Assembly (NCBI GenBank): GCA_902598655.1
Contig: CACKCQ010000003.1
Span: 1 to 64,000, forward strand
DNA length: 64,000 nucleotides
Source of the DNA: an uncultured Pelagibacteraceae bacterium
GTDB taxonomy: Bacteria; Pseudomonadota; Alphaproteobacteria; Pelagibacterales; Pelagibacteraceae
Reading direction: 5' to 3'
A program made the translations under genes and the position numbers. Positions 9,546 through 18,621 of the stretch are shown piece by piece. Under the pieces are notes generated by a model. The model searched no databases. It was given only the letters and a program-made list of their open reading frames with translations, and had not been told where the DNA came from. Positions within the stretch are counted from its first letter, which is position 1. Each line of letters starts with the position of its first letter.

Positions 9546-10369
9546 TAAAGTATTCTATATTGACTAGTATTTATAAGTCAGAAAAATTCCTCAAAAATTA
9601 TTTTAAAACTATATCAATTCAAAAATATAAGCCTGATGAAATAATTCTAGTTGATGATACAAATAATCCAAAAAACCTTAAAAAAATTTTAAATAATTAT
9701 AAAAAAAAATATAATTTAAAAAAAATAATTTTATTAAGAAACAAATTTAATTTAGGACCAGCAAAGAGTCTCAACAAGGGTCTTAAAAAAGTAAAAAATA
9801 ATTTAATTTTTAGATTAGATGTAGATGACACCTGGAAAAAAAATCATGTTTCCTCTATGCTTGAGAATTATATTAAAAATAAAAAATGCTTGATTTATGC
9901 AGTTTCAATTAAAAGATCAAATTTAGTAAACATAATTAAATGCGATGATTATTTTATTAATGAAAATCACACTTTACACTCTTCATGGTTAATTAATAAA
10001 AATGTAAATAAATCATTTTCTTATAAAATTGAAAATCCTATATTTGCGCCAGAAGATTATGCAACTATAATTTTTTATTTAAGAAAAAACTTTAAATTTT
10101 ATTTTTCAAATAAAAATACCATAATTTATAATTACTCAAACCCATTTAGTCATGGAAAGACATTTGGAAGAAATCTATTTGTTATAAAAAAAAAAAAAGA
10201 ATTTGCCAGAAAACAATTTAATTATTTTTCATCAAAGCTTGGTAATTCAAAATTTAAATTTGTAAATAAAGTTTATTTTATATTTTTTAAATTTGGGATT
10301 ATTAAGTATTTAGTTTATATTTTTTGGACATTAGATTTAATCAAATTAAAATTATTATTGAATAGATGA
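9542..10369 (+). CDS. Family 2 glycosyltransferase
   Basis: A GT-A fold transferase of 275 residues. The N-terminus YSILTSIYKSEKFL is followed by EIILVDD (near 36) and a metal-binding LDVDDTW (near 93-99). A more divergent acceptor region follows, ending in a hydrophobic tail. It overlaps the fucosyltransferase and the next GT4 gene by 4 nt each (ATGA), indicating translational coupling in one glycan operon. Sugar and linkage are not readable. Confidence 0.8.
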   Translation: MIKYSILTSIYKSEKFLKNYFKTISIQKYKPDEIILVDDTNNPKNLKKILNNYKKKYNLKKIILLRNKFNLGPAKSLNKGLKKVKNNLIFRLDVDDTWKKNHVSSMLENYIKNKKCLIYAVSIKRSNLVNIIKCDDYFINENHTLHSSWLINKNVNKSFSYKIENPIFAPEDYATIIFYLRKNFKFYFSNKNTIIYNYSNPFSHGKTFGRNLFVIKKKKEFARKQFNYFSSKLGNSKFKFVNKVYFIFFKFGIIKYLVYIFWTLDLIKLKLLLNR

Positions 10370-11457
10370 AAAAAATTTTATTAGTTTCTTCTCAATGGGC
10401 TCCAAAAGACCAAACAGGTTTAGGTTTCTCTTCCGAGCAACATAGAAAATATTTTAAAGAAAATGGTTATAATTTAAAAAGTGTATCTTTAAACGACAAT
10501 AACACAGACTATAATTTAGGAATAAAAAATAAATTTTTTTTCATCTTTAATATTAAAAAAGTATTTAAGAATATAAAAAATATAATACAAAGTTTTAAAC
10601 CAGATTTTATAGTTGTTGAGTCATTGCAATCAGTTATATCTGAACTTTTTTTATTTTATGGTTTTATTACTAATTACAAGACAATATTAATTAGTCACGG
10701 AATTTCAATTATACCTTTAAGAATAAATTTAAATTCAATTTTTAAATTTTTTGTTAATTTGATCTATTTTCCTTTTTTAATCATAATATTAAAAAAAATT
10801 AATTTATTATTTACACTCAAAAAGGATAATTATGATTTAAGACATTTAGATACAATTTTATTCTCACTTTTAAATAAAAAAAAAATAATTAAAAAATTTA
10901 ATAACTTTTCACGTTTTGAAGAAATTGATGAAATATTTACTAATAATGAAGATAAAGATTATTTTTTGTGTATTGGTTATTTAAACAAAATTAAAAATCA
11001 AAAACAAATCATTCAAGTTGCTAAAAAAAATAGAAAATTAAATTTTCGCTTAATATATTCTAGCTATAATCAAAAATATTTATTGATGTTAAATAATGAA
11101 ATTATAAGAAATAAATTAAATAATATTAAATTAATTAATGCTGAAGACACAAAATTAGAAAGGGAAATAAAAAATTGTACTGCTATAATTAATACTTCAA
11201 TAACAGAAGTCCAGCCGCTCTCAATATTAGAAGGTTTTTCTTTGGGCAGGATATATCTTTCAAATAATATAAAAAATCTTTTTCATCTCAAGTGTGGAAT
11301 TAATAATAAAAACTTAAATCAACTAATGTTTAATCTAGAAAGTTTAAATGGTAACAAGAGTTTTAGAAAAGAGTTAGATGAACCTGTGAAGGAATATTTT
11401 AAGAAAAATTTTTCAAATACTGTAAATTTAAAAAAATTTAATATTAATGAAATATAA
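10366..11457 (+). CDS. Family 4 glycosyltransferase
   Basis: This 363-residue GT-B protein begins KKILLVSSQWAPKDQTGLGFSS, a typical GT4 N-terminal glycine loop. It carries an EX7E motif in the C-terminal donor domain (EVQPLSILE, about 284-292), preceded by the strand IINTSIT. The middle region is hydrophobic in patches and may attach to the membrane. It overlaps the upstream GT2 by 4 nt and the downstream GT2 by 11 nt. Donor and acceptor are unknown. Confidence 0.75.
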   Translation: MKKILLVSSQWAPKDQTGLGFSSEQHRKYFKENGYNLKSVSLNDNNTDYNLGIKNKFFFIFNIKKVFKNIKNIIQSFKPDFIVVESLQSVISELFLFYGFITNYKTILISHGISIIPLRINLNSIFKFFVNLIYFPFLIIILKKINLLFTLKKDNYDLRHLDTILFSLLNKKKIIKKFNNFSRFEEIDEIFTNNEDKDYFLCIGYLNKIKNQKQIIQVAKKNRKLNFRLIYSSYNQKYLLMLNNEIIRNKLNNIKLINAEDTKLEREIKNCTAIINTSITEVQPLSILEGFSLGRIYLSNNIKNLFHLKCGINNKNLNQLMFNLESLNGNKSFRKELDEPVKEYFKKNFSNTVNLKKFNINEI

Positions 11458-12244
11458 ATTTTCTGTACTTTATCCTGTTCATGAAAATGTTAAAAAAGAG
11501 AGCATTATTAAATCATTATATTCAATTATAAACAACTCATTAAAACCAAATGAAATTTTAATTATGGTTGATGGATATATATCTCAAGAAAAAAAATTAT
11601 TTTTAAAAAAAATAAGTAAAAAGTTCAAAAATATTAAAGTGATATATAATCAAAAACTTGGTTTGAGTAAAATTTTAAATAAGGGTTTAAGTATTGCTAA
11701 AAACGAAATTATAGTAAGAGCAGACTCCGATGATTATAATTTTAAAAATAGATTTAAAAATCAAATAAATTATTTTACAAAAAAAAAATTGGATATAATG
11801 GGATCTTTTTTAATTGAAAATTATGATTCAAAAAAATTCATTAGAAAAACACCCAAAAATCCAAAAATTTTATTGTCTATACTTATTAATCCAATTAATC
11901 ATATGACTGTTATATTCAACAAAAAAAGTATTATGAAAATCAATGGTTATCCTGATATAGAATATAAAGAGGATATAGCTTTATGGATAAAATCTTTAAT
12001 TTTTGGTTTAAAAATTGAAAATATGGAAAAAAATTTAGTTAGTACAAATGTTGAACAATCTAGATTTTCAAAAAGAAAAAATTTTGCATCTATATTGTCT
12101 GAATTTAAGTTATTTTTTTTTATAATTAAATTGAAGCCTTCAATATCAATTTTTTGTTTTTTTTCTATGATACTTAGATTAACTTATTTACTTTTACCAA
12201 CTACGATTTTTAAGTACTTTCAGTTAAATATTTTTAGAAAATGA
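11447..12244 (+). CDS. Family 2 glycosyltransferase
   Basis: This 265-residue GT-A protein has the N-terminus FSVLYPVHENVKKES, the strand EILIMVDG and a metal-binding ADSDD (about 93-97). YKEDIALW later fits the catalytic ED region. The last 50 residues are hydrophobic and may anchor it to the membrane. It overlaps the GT4 gene by 11 nt and the GDP-fucose synthase gene by 4 nt, so it is part of the fucose operon. Confidence 0.78.
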   Translation: MKYKFSVLYPVHENVKKESIIKSLYSIINNSLKPNEILIMVDGYISQEKKLFLKKISKKFKNIKVIYNQKLGLSKILNKGLSIAKNEIIVRADSDDYNFKNRFKNQINYFTKKKLDIMGSFLIENYDSKKFIRKTPKNPKILLSILINPINHMTVIFNKKSIMKINGYPDIEYKEDIALWIKSLIFGLKIENMEKNLVSTNVEQSRFSKRKNFASILSEFKLFFFIIKLKPSISIFCFFSMILRLTYLLLPTTIFKYFQLNIFRK

Positions 12245-13170
12245 AACGTAAACTTCTAATTACAGGTTCTAATGGTATGGTTGGTTCAGCATTATTAAGA
12301 ATAGCTAAAAAGAGAAGTTCTTATAAAGTATTACATCCTCATAGAAAAATCCTCGATCTGAAAAAATTCAATCAAATAGTAAATTATTTAAATAAATATA
12401 AACCTGATGTCATAGTAAATTGTGCTGCAATGGTTGGAGGTGTAAATTCTAACAACACAAAACCTGCACAATTTATTTATAATAATTTAATGATACAAAC
12501 AAATCTCATTCATGCTGCTTATAAATGCAATATTAAAAAATTTATTTTTTTAGGCTCTTCATGTATTTATCCAAGAATTTCAAAACAACCAATCAAAGAA
12601 GACTATTTACTTAGTGGAAACTTAGAAAAAACAAATGAGCCATACGCAGTAGCAAAAATAGCAGGAATAAAAATGTGTGAATCATACAGGAGAGAGTATG
12701 GTAGTAATTTTGTATCAGTTATGCCGACCAATCTTTATGGTTATAATGATAATTTTGACGAGTACGATAGTCATGTAATGCCAGCATTAATTAGAAAGTT
12801 TGCAGAAGCAAAACAAAATCATAAAAATGAAATTGAAATATGGGGTACCGGTAAACCAAAAAGAGAATTCTTATTTGTAGATGATTTAGCAAGAGCAATT
12901 TTAATTATAGACAAAAAATATAACCAATCTTCACCAATTAATGTTGGTTTTGGCAAAGATATCTCAATTAGAGATTTGGCATTTAAATTGAAAAAACTTT
13001 TTAAATATAATGGAAAAATTAAATTTAATACCAATTTCCCAGATGGAACACCTAGAAAATTATTAAACATTAAAAAAATAAATAAACTTGGCTGGGAACC
13101 AAAGATTAGTTTAGAAACAGGGTTAATAAAAACTATGAACTGGTATAATAAAACTTTTATAAAAAAATAA
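12241..13170 (+). CDS. fcl: GDP-L-fucose synthase
   Basis: The dual epimerase-reductase turns the Gmd product, GDP-4-keto-6-deoxymannose, into GDP-L-fucose using NADPH. The 309-residue protein has GSNGMVGS (9-16), AAMVGGVNSN, GSSCIYPR (105-112, with the conserved Ser107 and Cys), Y135-x3-K139 (YAVAK) and HVMPALIRK (178-186, conserved His), all diagnostic of GDP-fucose synthase. It supplies the donor for the GT11 enzyme at 8778. gmd lies 7 kb upstream on the same strand, not adjacent as it often is. Confidence 0.92.
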   Translation: MKRKLLITGSNGMVGSALLRIAKKRSSYKVLHPHRKILDLKKFNQIVNYLNKYKPDVIVNCAAMVGGVNSNNTKPAQFIYNNLMIQTNLIHAAYKCNIKKFIFLGSSCIYPRISKQPIKEDYLLSGNLEKTNEPYAVAKIAGIKMCESYRREYGSNFVSVMPTNLYGYNDNFDEYDSHVMPALIRKFAEAKQNHKNEIEIWGTGKPKREFLFVDDLARAILIIDKKYNQSSPINVGFGKDISIRDLAFKLKKLFKYNGKIKFNTNFPDGTPRKLLNIKKINKLGWEPKISLETGLIKTMNWYNKTFIKK

Positions 13171-13185
13171 TTTAATTATTCAAAT

Positions 13186-14025
13186 ATGAAAAAAAACGTA
13201 TTAATTCTTGGATCAGAGGGTCAAATAGGAAGTGCATTAAAAGATTACTTATCAAAAAAGTTTAAAGTTTCAGGTTATGATATCGCAAATAACTCATCAG
13301 AGGATTTACGAAAAAAAAATAAAAAATTAAATAAACTTATAAAAGCTTCAGACTTTATTTTTTTTTTAGCGTTTGATGTTGGTGGTTCAAGATATTTGTC
13401 TAAAAATCAAAAAAAATTTAATTTTATTGAAAATAATATTTTAATAATGTCTAATGTTTTTAATTTAATAAAAAAATATGACAAACGATTTATATTTGCC
13501 AGCAGTCAAATGTCAAATATGCATTATTCTAATTATGGAGTTTTAAAAAAAATTGGTGAAATTTATAGTGAAAGTTTAAATGGAATAATTGTTAAATTTT
13601 GGAATGTTTATGGAATAGAAAAAGATAAGAATAAGTCACATGTAATTACAGATTTTATTATTAAAGCCAAAAAAAATAAAAAAATTAAGATGTTAACAAA
13701 TGGAAAAGAAAAAAGAGATTTTTTATTTTCTCATGATTGTTGTACTGGCTTAGAATTAATTATGAAGAGATATAAATTTTTTAAAAAAAGAAAAGAAATT
13801 CATTTAACAGCTGCAAAATTTACAAGCATTTACAATGTAGCAAGTATAATTCAAAATATTTTTTTAAAAAAAGGAATTAAAATAAAAATATACCCATCTA
13901 AAAAAAAAGATAATTTACAATTTGATAAGAAAAATCTTTCAGATAAATATTTTTTAAATTATTGGAAACCAAAATATTCTCTTAAGGATGGTATTTTAGA
14001 AATTGTAAATTTTTATTTAAAATAG
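13186..14025 (+). CDS. Extended SDR: NAD-dependent sugar-nucleotide epimerase/dehydratase
   Basis: The 279-residue protein has the Rossmann glycine loop LGSEGQIG (8-15) and a catalytic Y117-x3-K121 (YGVLK) after FASSQMS. KFWNVYG and KRDFLFSHD are typical of NDP-sugar epimerases. The AFDVGGSRYL segment differs from fucose synthase and RmlB, so the substrate is not clear; an epimerase acting on a GDP-sugar is possible. It lies 15 nt downstream of fcl and 3 nt before a GT2 gene. Confidence 0.75.
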   Translation: MKKNVLILGSEGQIGSALKDYLSKKFKVSGYDIANNSSEDLRKKNKKLNKLIKASDFIFFLAFDVGGSRYLSKNQKKFNFIENNILIMSNVFNLIKKYDKRFIFASSQMSNMHYSNYGVLKKIGEIYSESLNGIIVKFWNVYGIEKDKNKSHVITDFIIKAKKNKKIKMLTNGKEKRDFLFSHDCCTGLELIMKRYKFFKKRKEIHLTAAKFTSIYNVASIIQNIFLKKGIKIKIYPSKKKDNLQFDKKNLSDKYFLNYWKPKYSLKDGILEIVNFYLK

Positions 14026-14028
14026 AAA

Positions 14029-14931
14029 ATGAAACCGACAATTAGTTTGATTACACCCTGTTATAAAATGGAAAAATATCTTCCACTATTCTTAAAAAAA
14101 TTACCGGAGCAAACCATTTTCAAAAAAATAGAAGTAATTTTAGATCACAATGAACCAACCAAAAAAGAGATACAGTTAGTAAAAAAATTCCAAAAAAAAT
14201 ACCCAAATAAAATACAACACATAATAAAGAGAAAAGTAACACCTCTTGGTAATTCTATGAACGACTGTATTAAACACTCAAAGGGTAAATTTTTGGCTAT
14301 ATGGAATGTTGATGATTTAAGAACTTCAAATTCTTTAGAATTACAATTCAAAGCACTAAAGGGAAATAACAATGCTGGATTCTCATTTGGTGATTATAAA
14401 ATTGTAAAAAAATTTGGATCAACGAATGGGATCAATATTAAGCATGATAAAAAATCTCTGAGAGATTTAAAAACCTCAATGAAATTGGGTCCATTTTTTA
14501 TGTTTAGAAAAAAATTAACAAAAAAAATAGGTTTTTTTGATGAACAACTTTTACAAGGTGCTGATTTTGATTTTGCTATTAGATTAGCTTATTCATCAAA
14601 AGGATTGTTAATAAAAAAATTATTAGGTTATTACTTAAATGAAGGAAAAGGTCTAAGCACCAAACCAAATTCAATTCAAGACATAGAAAAAAACTTTACA
14701 CATTTCAGATATGGTGTTTTTAACAAATCTGAAAGAGATAGTTATTACTTGCCAACTCTTTTAAGGTATGATCATAAAAATTTTTATTTCTTTAATAAAA
14801 AACACCCAATTGAAAATTTTTTTCCAGATTATCAAACAATCATGAATAAAAAAATTAACAATTATTTAAAGATAAAAAAAAATAAAAAAATAATATTAAA
14901 AATTTATCAAAAATTAAGATCTTTCAAATAA
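14029..14931 (+). CDS. Family 2 glycosyltransferase
   Basis: This 300-residue GT-A protein begins PTISLITPCYKMEKYL. It has a metal-binding WNVDDLR (near 92-98), the acceptor-loop pair FFDEQLLQGADFDFAIR (near 172-188), and no membrane anchor. It shares a 1-nt overlap (TAATG) with the following GT4-like gene. The acidic GADFDF segment fits the catalytic base region of GT2 enzymes. Sugar specificity cannot be read. Confidence 0.8.
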   Translation: MKPTISLITPCYKMEKYLPLFLKKLPEQTIFKKIEVILDHNEPTKKEIQLVKKFQKKYPNKIQHIIKRKVTPLGNSMNDCIKHSKGKFLAIWNVDDLRTSNSLELQFKALKGNNNAGFSFGDYKIVKKFGSTNGINIKHDKKSLRDLKTSMKLGPFFMFRKKLTKKIGFFDEQLLQGADFDFAIRLAYSSKGLLIKKLLGYYLNEGKGLSTKPNSIQDIEKNFTHFRYGVFNKSERDSYYLPTLLRYDHKNFYFFNKKHPIENFFPDYQTIMNKKINNYLKIKKNKKIILKIYQKLRSFK

Positions 14932-15833
14932 TGTCTTTATCGATTTTTTTTGAAAAAAGAAATTTATTTAGCGTAATAAAAAACTCTTTAAAAAGCTATA
15001 TCTTAAATAAAAATTCTTCCTCAGGACCTGAAATTCTACTTAGCTCACTAATTAATGGTCTTAAAAGAAAAAAAATTAATTTTGAAATAAATCAAATAAA
15101 GGAGAATACAAAAAAAGTATTATTTATTGATGACAAAAAGAATTTAAAAAAATTAATTAACTTAAAATTAAAAATTTTTATTGGACCCAATATAATGACT
15201 ATGCCAAACGATGACATAATTTTTAAGTCAAAAAAAATTCACAAAATAATAGTTCCATCAAAGTGGATAAAAAATAAGTATTTAAAACAAACTAATAAAA
15301 AAATAGGAAAAATTGAAATTTGGTATTCTGGAGTCGATGAGAAAATATGGACACCAAATAAAAAAATAAAAAAAAAATTAGATTTTTTAATATATAAAAA
15401 ATTTACTTATGATAAAAAAATTTTTGCTGATGTTGAAAATTATTTAAAATTTAAAAATAAGAGTTATAAAATATTGCAGTATGGTAAATATAGTCGAAAA
15501 GAATATTTAGAATTGTTACGTTTATCAAAAGCTTTGATATTTTTATCACAGTCAGAATCCCAAGGTATCTCTAATTTTGAGGCTTGGTCATGTAATGTTC
15601 CAACTTTGATATATAATCCAGGTTATTGGATTTATAAAAATAAAAGATATACTTCTAACTCCTGTCCTTATTTATCTTCTGAAACTGGAATATATTTTAA
15701 AAACTTTGAAGATTTCAAAAAAAAATATATTACTTTTAGACAGAAAAAGTTTTCACCTAGGTCTTGGATTAAAAATAAAGGGACAATTAAATTTTCTACA
15801 GAGAAATTAATTAAAATCTTAAACCTAGAATGA
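14931..15833 (+). CDS. GT4-like glycosyltransferase
   Basis: A 300-residue GT-B-like protein, short for GT4 (usually 350-400). The C-terminal domain shows the EX7E motif (ESQGISNFE, near 207-215) followed by AWSCNVPTLIYNPGYW, and a central IVPSKWIKNKYL similar to GT4 linker regions. The N-terminal domain appears reduced, with SSSGPEILLSSLINGLK in place of the usual glycine loop. It overlaps its neighbours by 1 and 4 nt in the same operon. Confidence 0.65.
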   Translation: MSLSIFFEKRNLFSVIKNSLKSYILNKNSSSGPEILLSSLINGLKRKKINFEINQIKENTKKVLFIDDKKNLKKLINLKLKIFIGPNIMTMPNDDIIFKSKKIHKIIVPSKWIKNKYLKQTNKKIGKIEIWYSGVDEKIWTPNKKIKKKLDFLIYKKFTYDKKIFADVENYLKFKNKSYKILQYGKYSRKEYLELLRLSKALIFLSQSESQGISNFEAWSCNVPTLIYNPGYWIYKNKRYTSNSCPYLSSETGIYFKNFEDFKKKYITFRQKKFSPRSWIKNKGTIKFSTEKLIKILNLE

Positions 15834-16816
15834 AAATTATTGCTCTTTACCCTATAGGAAACAATGAGTTTGATTATTTAAAATTAAGTTTACAAAGTTT
15901 AGTACAGGTTGTTGACGATATAGTTGTTCTAATCGACTATCCTTTTTTTCATAATAAAGATAAATCAATCTTAAATTTACTACAAAAATATAATGCTAAA
16001 GTTTATTTTCAGACATATGATAAAAAAAGGAAATCTACAGTAGATAGAGAATATTTATTTCAACTTGGTAGAAAACATGGTGGGACACATTTTATATGTT
16101 TAGATTGTGACGAGGTTCTGTCTCATAATTTTATAACCAAATCAATTAAGAAATTAGAAAAAATGAAGTCTGGTGAAAAAATAAAGATGAGATGGTTGTC
16201 TGCTTGGAAAAGTCCATATTATTATAGAGAAGATAAAAAAAGTGTATGGTCTAATATGTGGAAAGATTTTATAGTTTGTGACGATATTACTCAAAAGTAT
16301 GAATTTAAATCTGGATACCATGAGCCAAGAACGATAGGTAATAACAATCAAATTCAATATTTAAATATTGATGATGGTTGTGTTATTCATTTACAATTTG
16401 TAGACTGGAATTCTTTTCACTTGAAGCAAATTTATTATTCAATTCATGATCATTTGTTTAAGAAAGAAGATGTTTCTTTGATTAACAGAAAATATTTATA
16501 TTCATTTATTGATAATTTTCCAAAATTAAAAAAAATACCATATGATTGGTTTCAGCATCTAGACCAAAATGATCTAGATACTGTTTCAAAATTAGATCAC
16601 TCTTTTTTTTGGAAAAAGAAATTATTAAGACTTATCAAGAATTATGATGTTCAAAATTTTAAAAATTTAAATATTTGGAATAATAATTTTATAAAATTAA
16701 TTTATTATAAAAAAGTAAATAAAAAACCCAAAATATCTAACATAGAAAAAATCAAATTATACTTATATTATGTTAAATCAACTATTAAAAATATTTTTAA
16801 AAAAAATATTAAATAA
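15830..16816 (+). CDS. Family 2-like glycosyltransferase
   Basis: This 328-residue protein begins MKIIALYPIGNNEFDYLKLSLQ and has FICLDCDEVL (near 87-96), the DxD of a GT-A enzyme, with VVLIDYPFF in place of the usual VDDGS. It resembles GT2 proteins that read distant branch-type acceptors; the specificity is unknown. It is the last gene of the plus-strand operon that began with the Wzx-like gene, and it is followed by the convergent sulfotransferase remnant. Confidence 0.65.
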   Translation: MKIIALYPIGNNEFDYLKLSLQSLVQVVDDIVVLIDYPFFHNKDKSILNLLQKYNAKVYFQTYDKKRKSTVDREYLFQLGRKHGGTHFICLDCDEVLSHNFITKSIKKLEKMKSGEKIKMRWLSAWKSPYYYREDKKSVWSNMWKDFIVCDDITQKYEFKSGYHEPRTIGNNNQIQYLNIDDGCVIHLQFVDWNSFHLKQIYYSIHDHLFKKEDVSLINRKYLYSFIDNFPKLKKIPYDWFQHLDQNDLDTVSKLDHSFFWKKKLLRLIKNYDVQNFKNLNIWNNNFIKLIYYKKVNKKPKISNIEKIKLYLYYVKSTIKNIFKKNIK

Positions 16817-16861
16817 AATTTTTTATAAAGGAATAATTGGGAAAAACTTTATTAATTAGTT

Positions 16862-17499
16862 TTACTTTTCATATCCAAATGTGAAAAAATCATTTTTGTA
16901 AATATTGTAAATTTCATTTCTAATTAATGGATCGTTTATATGTTTATTAATATTTTTATGATTTTTCAAATCTGTACTTTGACTTACTTTTTTTGTAAAA
17001 AATTTTTTAATAAAAAAAACTTTAATCCGATTTTATCGCTTATAATTTTCAAATCTTTCTCAAAATTTTCATATTTTCCAATAAAATCTAACTTTTCATC
17101 TAAAATATTAAGATAAACTTGATTAGTTTTATGATTATCATTTTTTAATTCCTGTAGATCGTAAAATCTTTGATCTGACTCAATTATTTTTGGGTAATTA
17201 AATTTTTGCTTATAAAAATTTAAATTATCCTGAGATATAAATGTTAAATTTTTCTTACCATAATATTCTTCTGAATGATAAAGCATTGATACTGATCTAC
17301 TATATGGATTTCTTACAAAACTAAACTTAAAATAATGATCCCAATATTGGCTATAAAACTTCTTTGCCTGACTCGCTAGTATATGTTTAGTATTTTTTTC
17401 TTCTCCCCACCAATCTTTACCAAATATAAATTTTTCCACAAACGTTCCACCAGTTCTTGGAATATGTATAAATATACATTTATATTTATGAGAAATCAT
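16862..17499 (-). pseudogene. Sulfotransferase, frameshifted near the C-terminus
   Basis: The first frame (16,984-17,499) encodes 171 residues with the PAPS 5'-phosphosulfate loop HIPRTGGT (12-19) and the 3'-phosphate motif FVRNPYSR (61-68) of Golgi-type carbohydrate sulfotransferases (Sulfotransfer_2). It stops after ...FFLLKNFLQKK. Shifted by one base, the same strand stays open to 16,862 and reads KNINKHINDPLIRNEIYNIY..FFTFGYEK, a typical C-terminus of this family. The break lies among runs of T7, A6, T6 and A8 between 16,988 and 17,019. It may be a true mutation, a slippage switch or a sequencing error. It begins 2 nt after the PhyH-like gene and probably shares its transcript. Confidence 0.75.
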
Positions 17500-17501
17500 G
17501 T

Positions 17502-18461
17502 TTATATTTTTGTAATAGTATTTTCTAATGCAAAACCAATTTTTTTATTAAATTTATTTTTACCAAGAAATTTTAAATACTTATTCGGTATTAAATCTTT
17601 ACTCGCAACTAAAATGCCTTTAATTTTTTCATTATACAAATATGAATCTAATATAGGGTAATTAAGTTTTTCAATTTCTGCTTCAGTTGAGTGAGATATC
17701 AATTTATTATTTTTTATAAATTCATTAAGTAAAATATGTTGATACATCGTTGAAATTTTTTTTCCTCCAATTATATATTTCAACCAACTATTTCTATGAA
17801 TTAATACCTTACTTTCTATTCCATTTTTAAATTTTACAAAATTATTTCTTTCTTTTGATCCAAAGTCATTCCCTGTAAAAAATCTAAAATCAAATGAAAC
17901 TCTAGTTTTATCAGAATAATTTTTTGGTGAACCGTGTAATGTTTTGGAGTTAAATACGATTGCTTCGCCTCTTTTAATTAAAATTTCATTTGATCTTTTA
18001 TTTAAGAAATTATTATATTTATTTAAATTTTTAGACTTCAAGTTTTTTTTCATCAATGAGGTTCCCCTAACATAACTTATACTTTGATTAACAAATCTAA
18101 GTCCATTTCCTTTGTTAATTTCACTGATTGGTATCCATACAGTATGAGTATTTTTTCCATGTCCATACCAATAATCTGTATGGTAACTTGTACCTATTTC
18201 ATTTTCAAAAAAAACCCTAACAGTTGGTCTTTTTTGAAACCATATATTTTTATTTTTAAATTTATAAATTTTACATATTGTTTTTATTAAATTTTTGTAA
18301 AGTTTATTAAATTTTTTACTTTCTATTTTTTCATTAAAATCTTTAACAATTTTTTCTTTAGAATTATTTTTATTATTAATAATTCTTTTTACTTCATCTA
18401 AAGAAATAAATGCATTTAAAGCGTTGTTGTTTATCTTTATAATTTCAAATTTATTATTCAT
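17502..18461 (-). CDS. Phytanoyl-CoA dioxygenase (PhyH) family protein
   Basis: This 319-residue Fe(II)/2-oxoglutarate oxygenase has a complete facial triad: H94-x-D96 (SYHTDYW) and H176 (TLHGSPKN), with R187 (TRVSFDFRF) for 2-oxoglutarate. Residues 163-171 (KRGEAIVFN) form the strand before the distal His. The last 100 residues are an extension not recognised. Family members hydroxylate small molecules, lipids or sugars; the target here is unknown. It is the first gene of a two-gene minus-strand unit with the sulfotransferase, suggesting linked tailoring of one product. Confidence 0.82.
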   Translation of the reverse strand: MNNKFEIIKINNNALNAFISLDEVKRIINNKNNSKEKIVKDFNEKIESKKFNKLYKNLIKTICKIYKFKNKNIWFQKRPTVRVFFENEIGTSYHTDYWYGHGKNTHTVWIPISEINKGNGLRFVNQSISYVRGTSLMKKNLKSKNLNKYNNFLNKRSNEILIKRGEAIVFNSKTLHGSPKNYSDKTRVSFDFRFFTGNDFGSKERNNFVKFKNGIESKVLIHRNSWLKYIIGGKKISTMYQHILLNEFIKNNKLISHSTEAEIEKLNYPILDSYLYNEKIKGILVASKDLIPNKYLKFLGKNKFNKKIGFALENTITKI

Positions 18462-18621
18462 CGACTAAATTCAGAAGCTATAATACTAATTTCCGTATAA
18501 ATAAACTAATTATTATAATCATAAATTATAAATATTGTTGATTGGGTTTTTTTTAATGATATAAAATCGAGAAATTATTTATTGATGTTACAATTTCGAC
18601 AGCAATCTTTTTAAAATAAAA
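18462..18621. promoter_or_regulatory. Divergent intergenic region (160 nt)
   Basis: This is the largest gene-free stretch in the island. It must carry promoters for the minus-strand PhyH-sulfotransferase pair and the plus-strand GT-C operon. The sequence is A+T-rich with several TATAAT-like hexamers (for example near 18,558), but no confident -35/-10 pair or operator could be assigned by eye. Confidence 0.4.

Noticed and set aside
12819-13070. 83-codon open frame antisense to the GDP-fucose synthase gene
   Set aside because: It has no start signal or motif; the opposite strand encodes conserved enzyme sequence.
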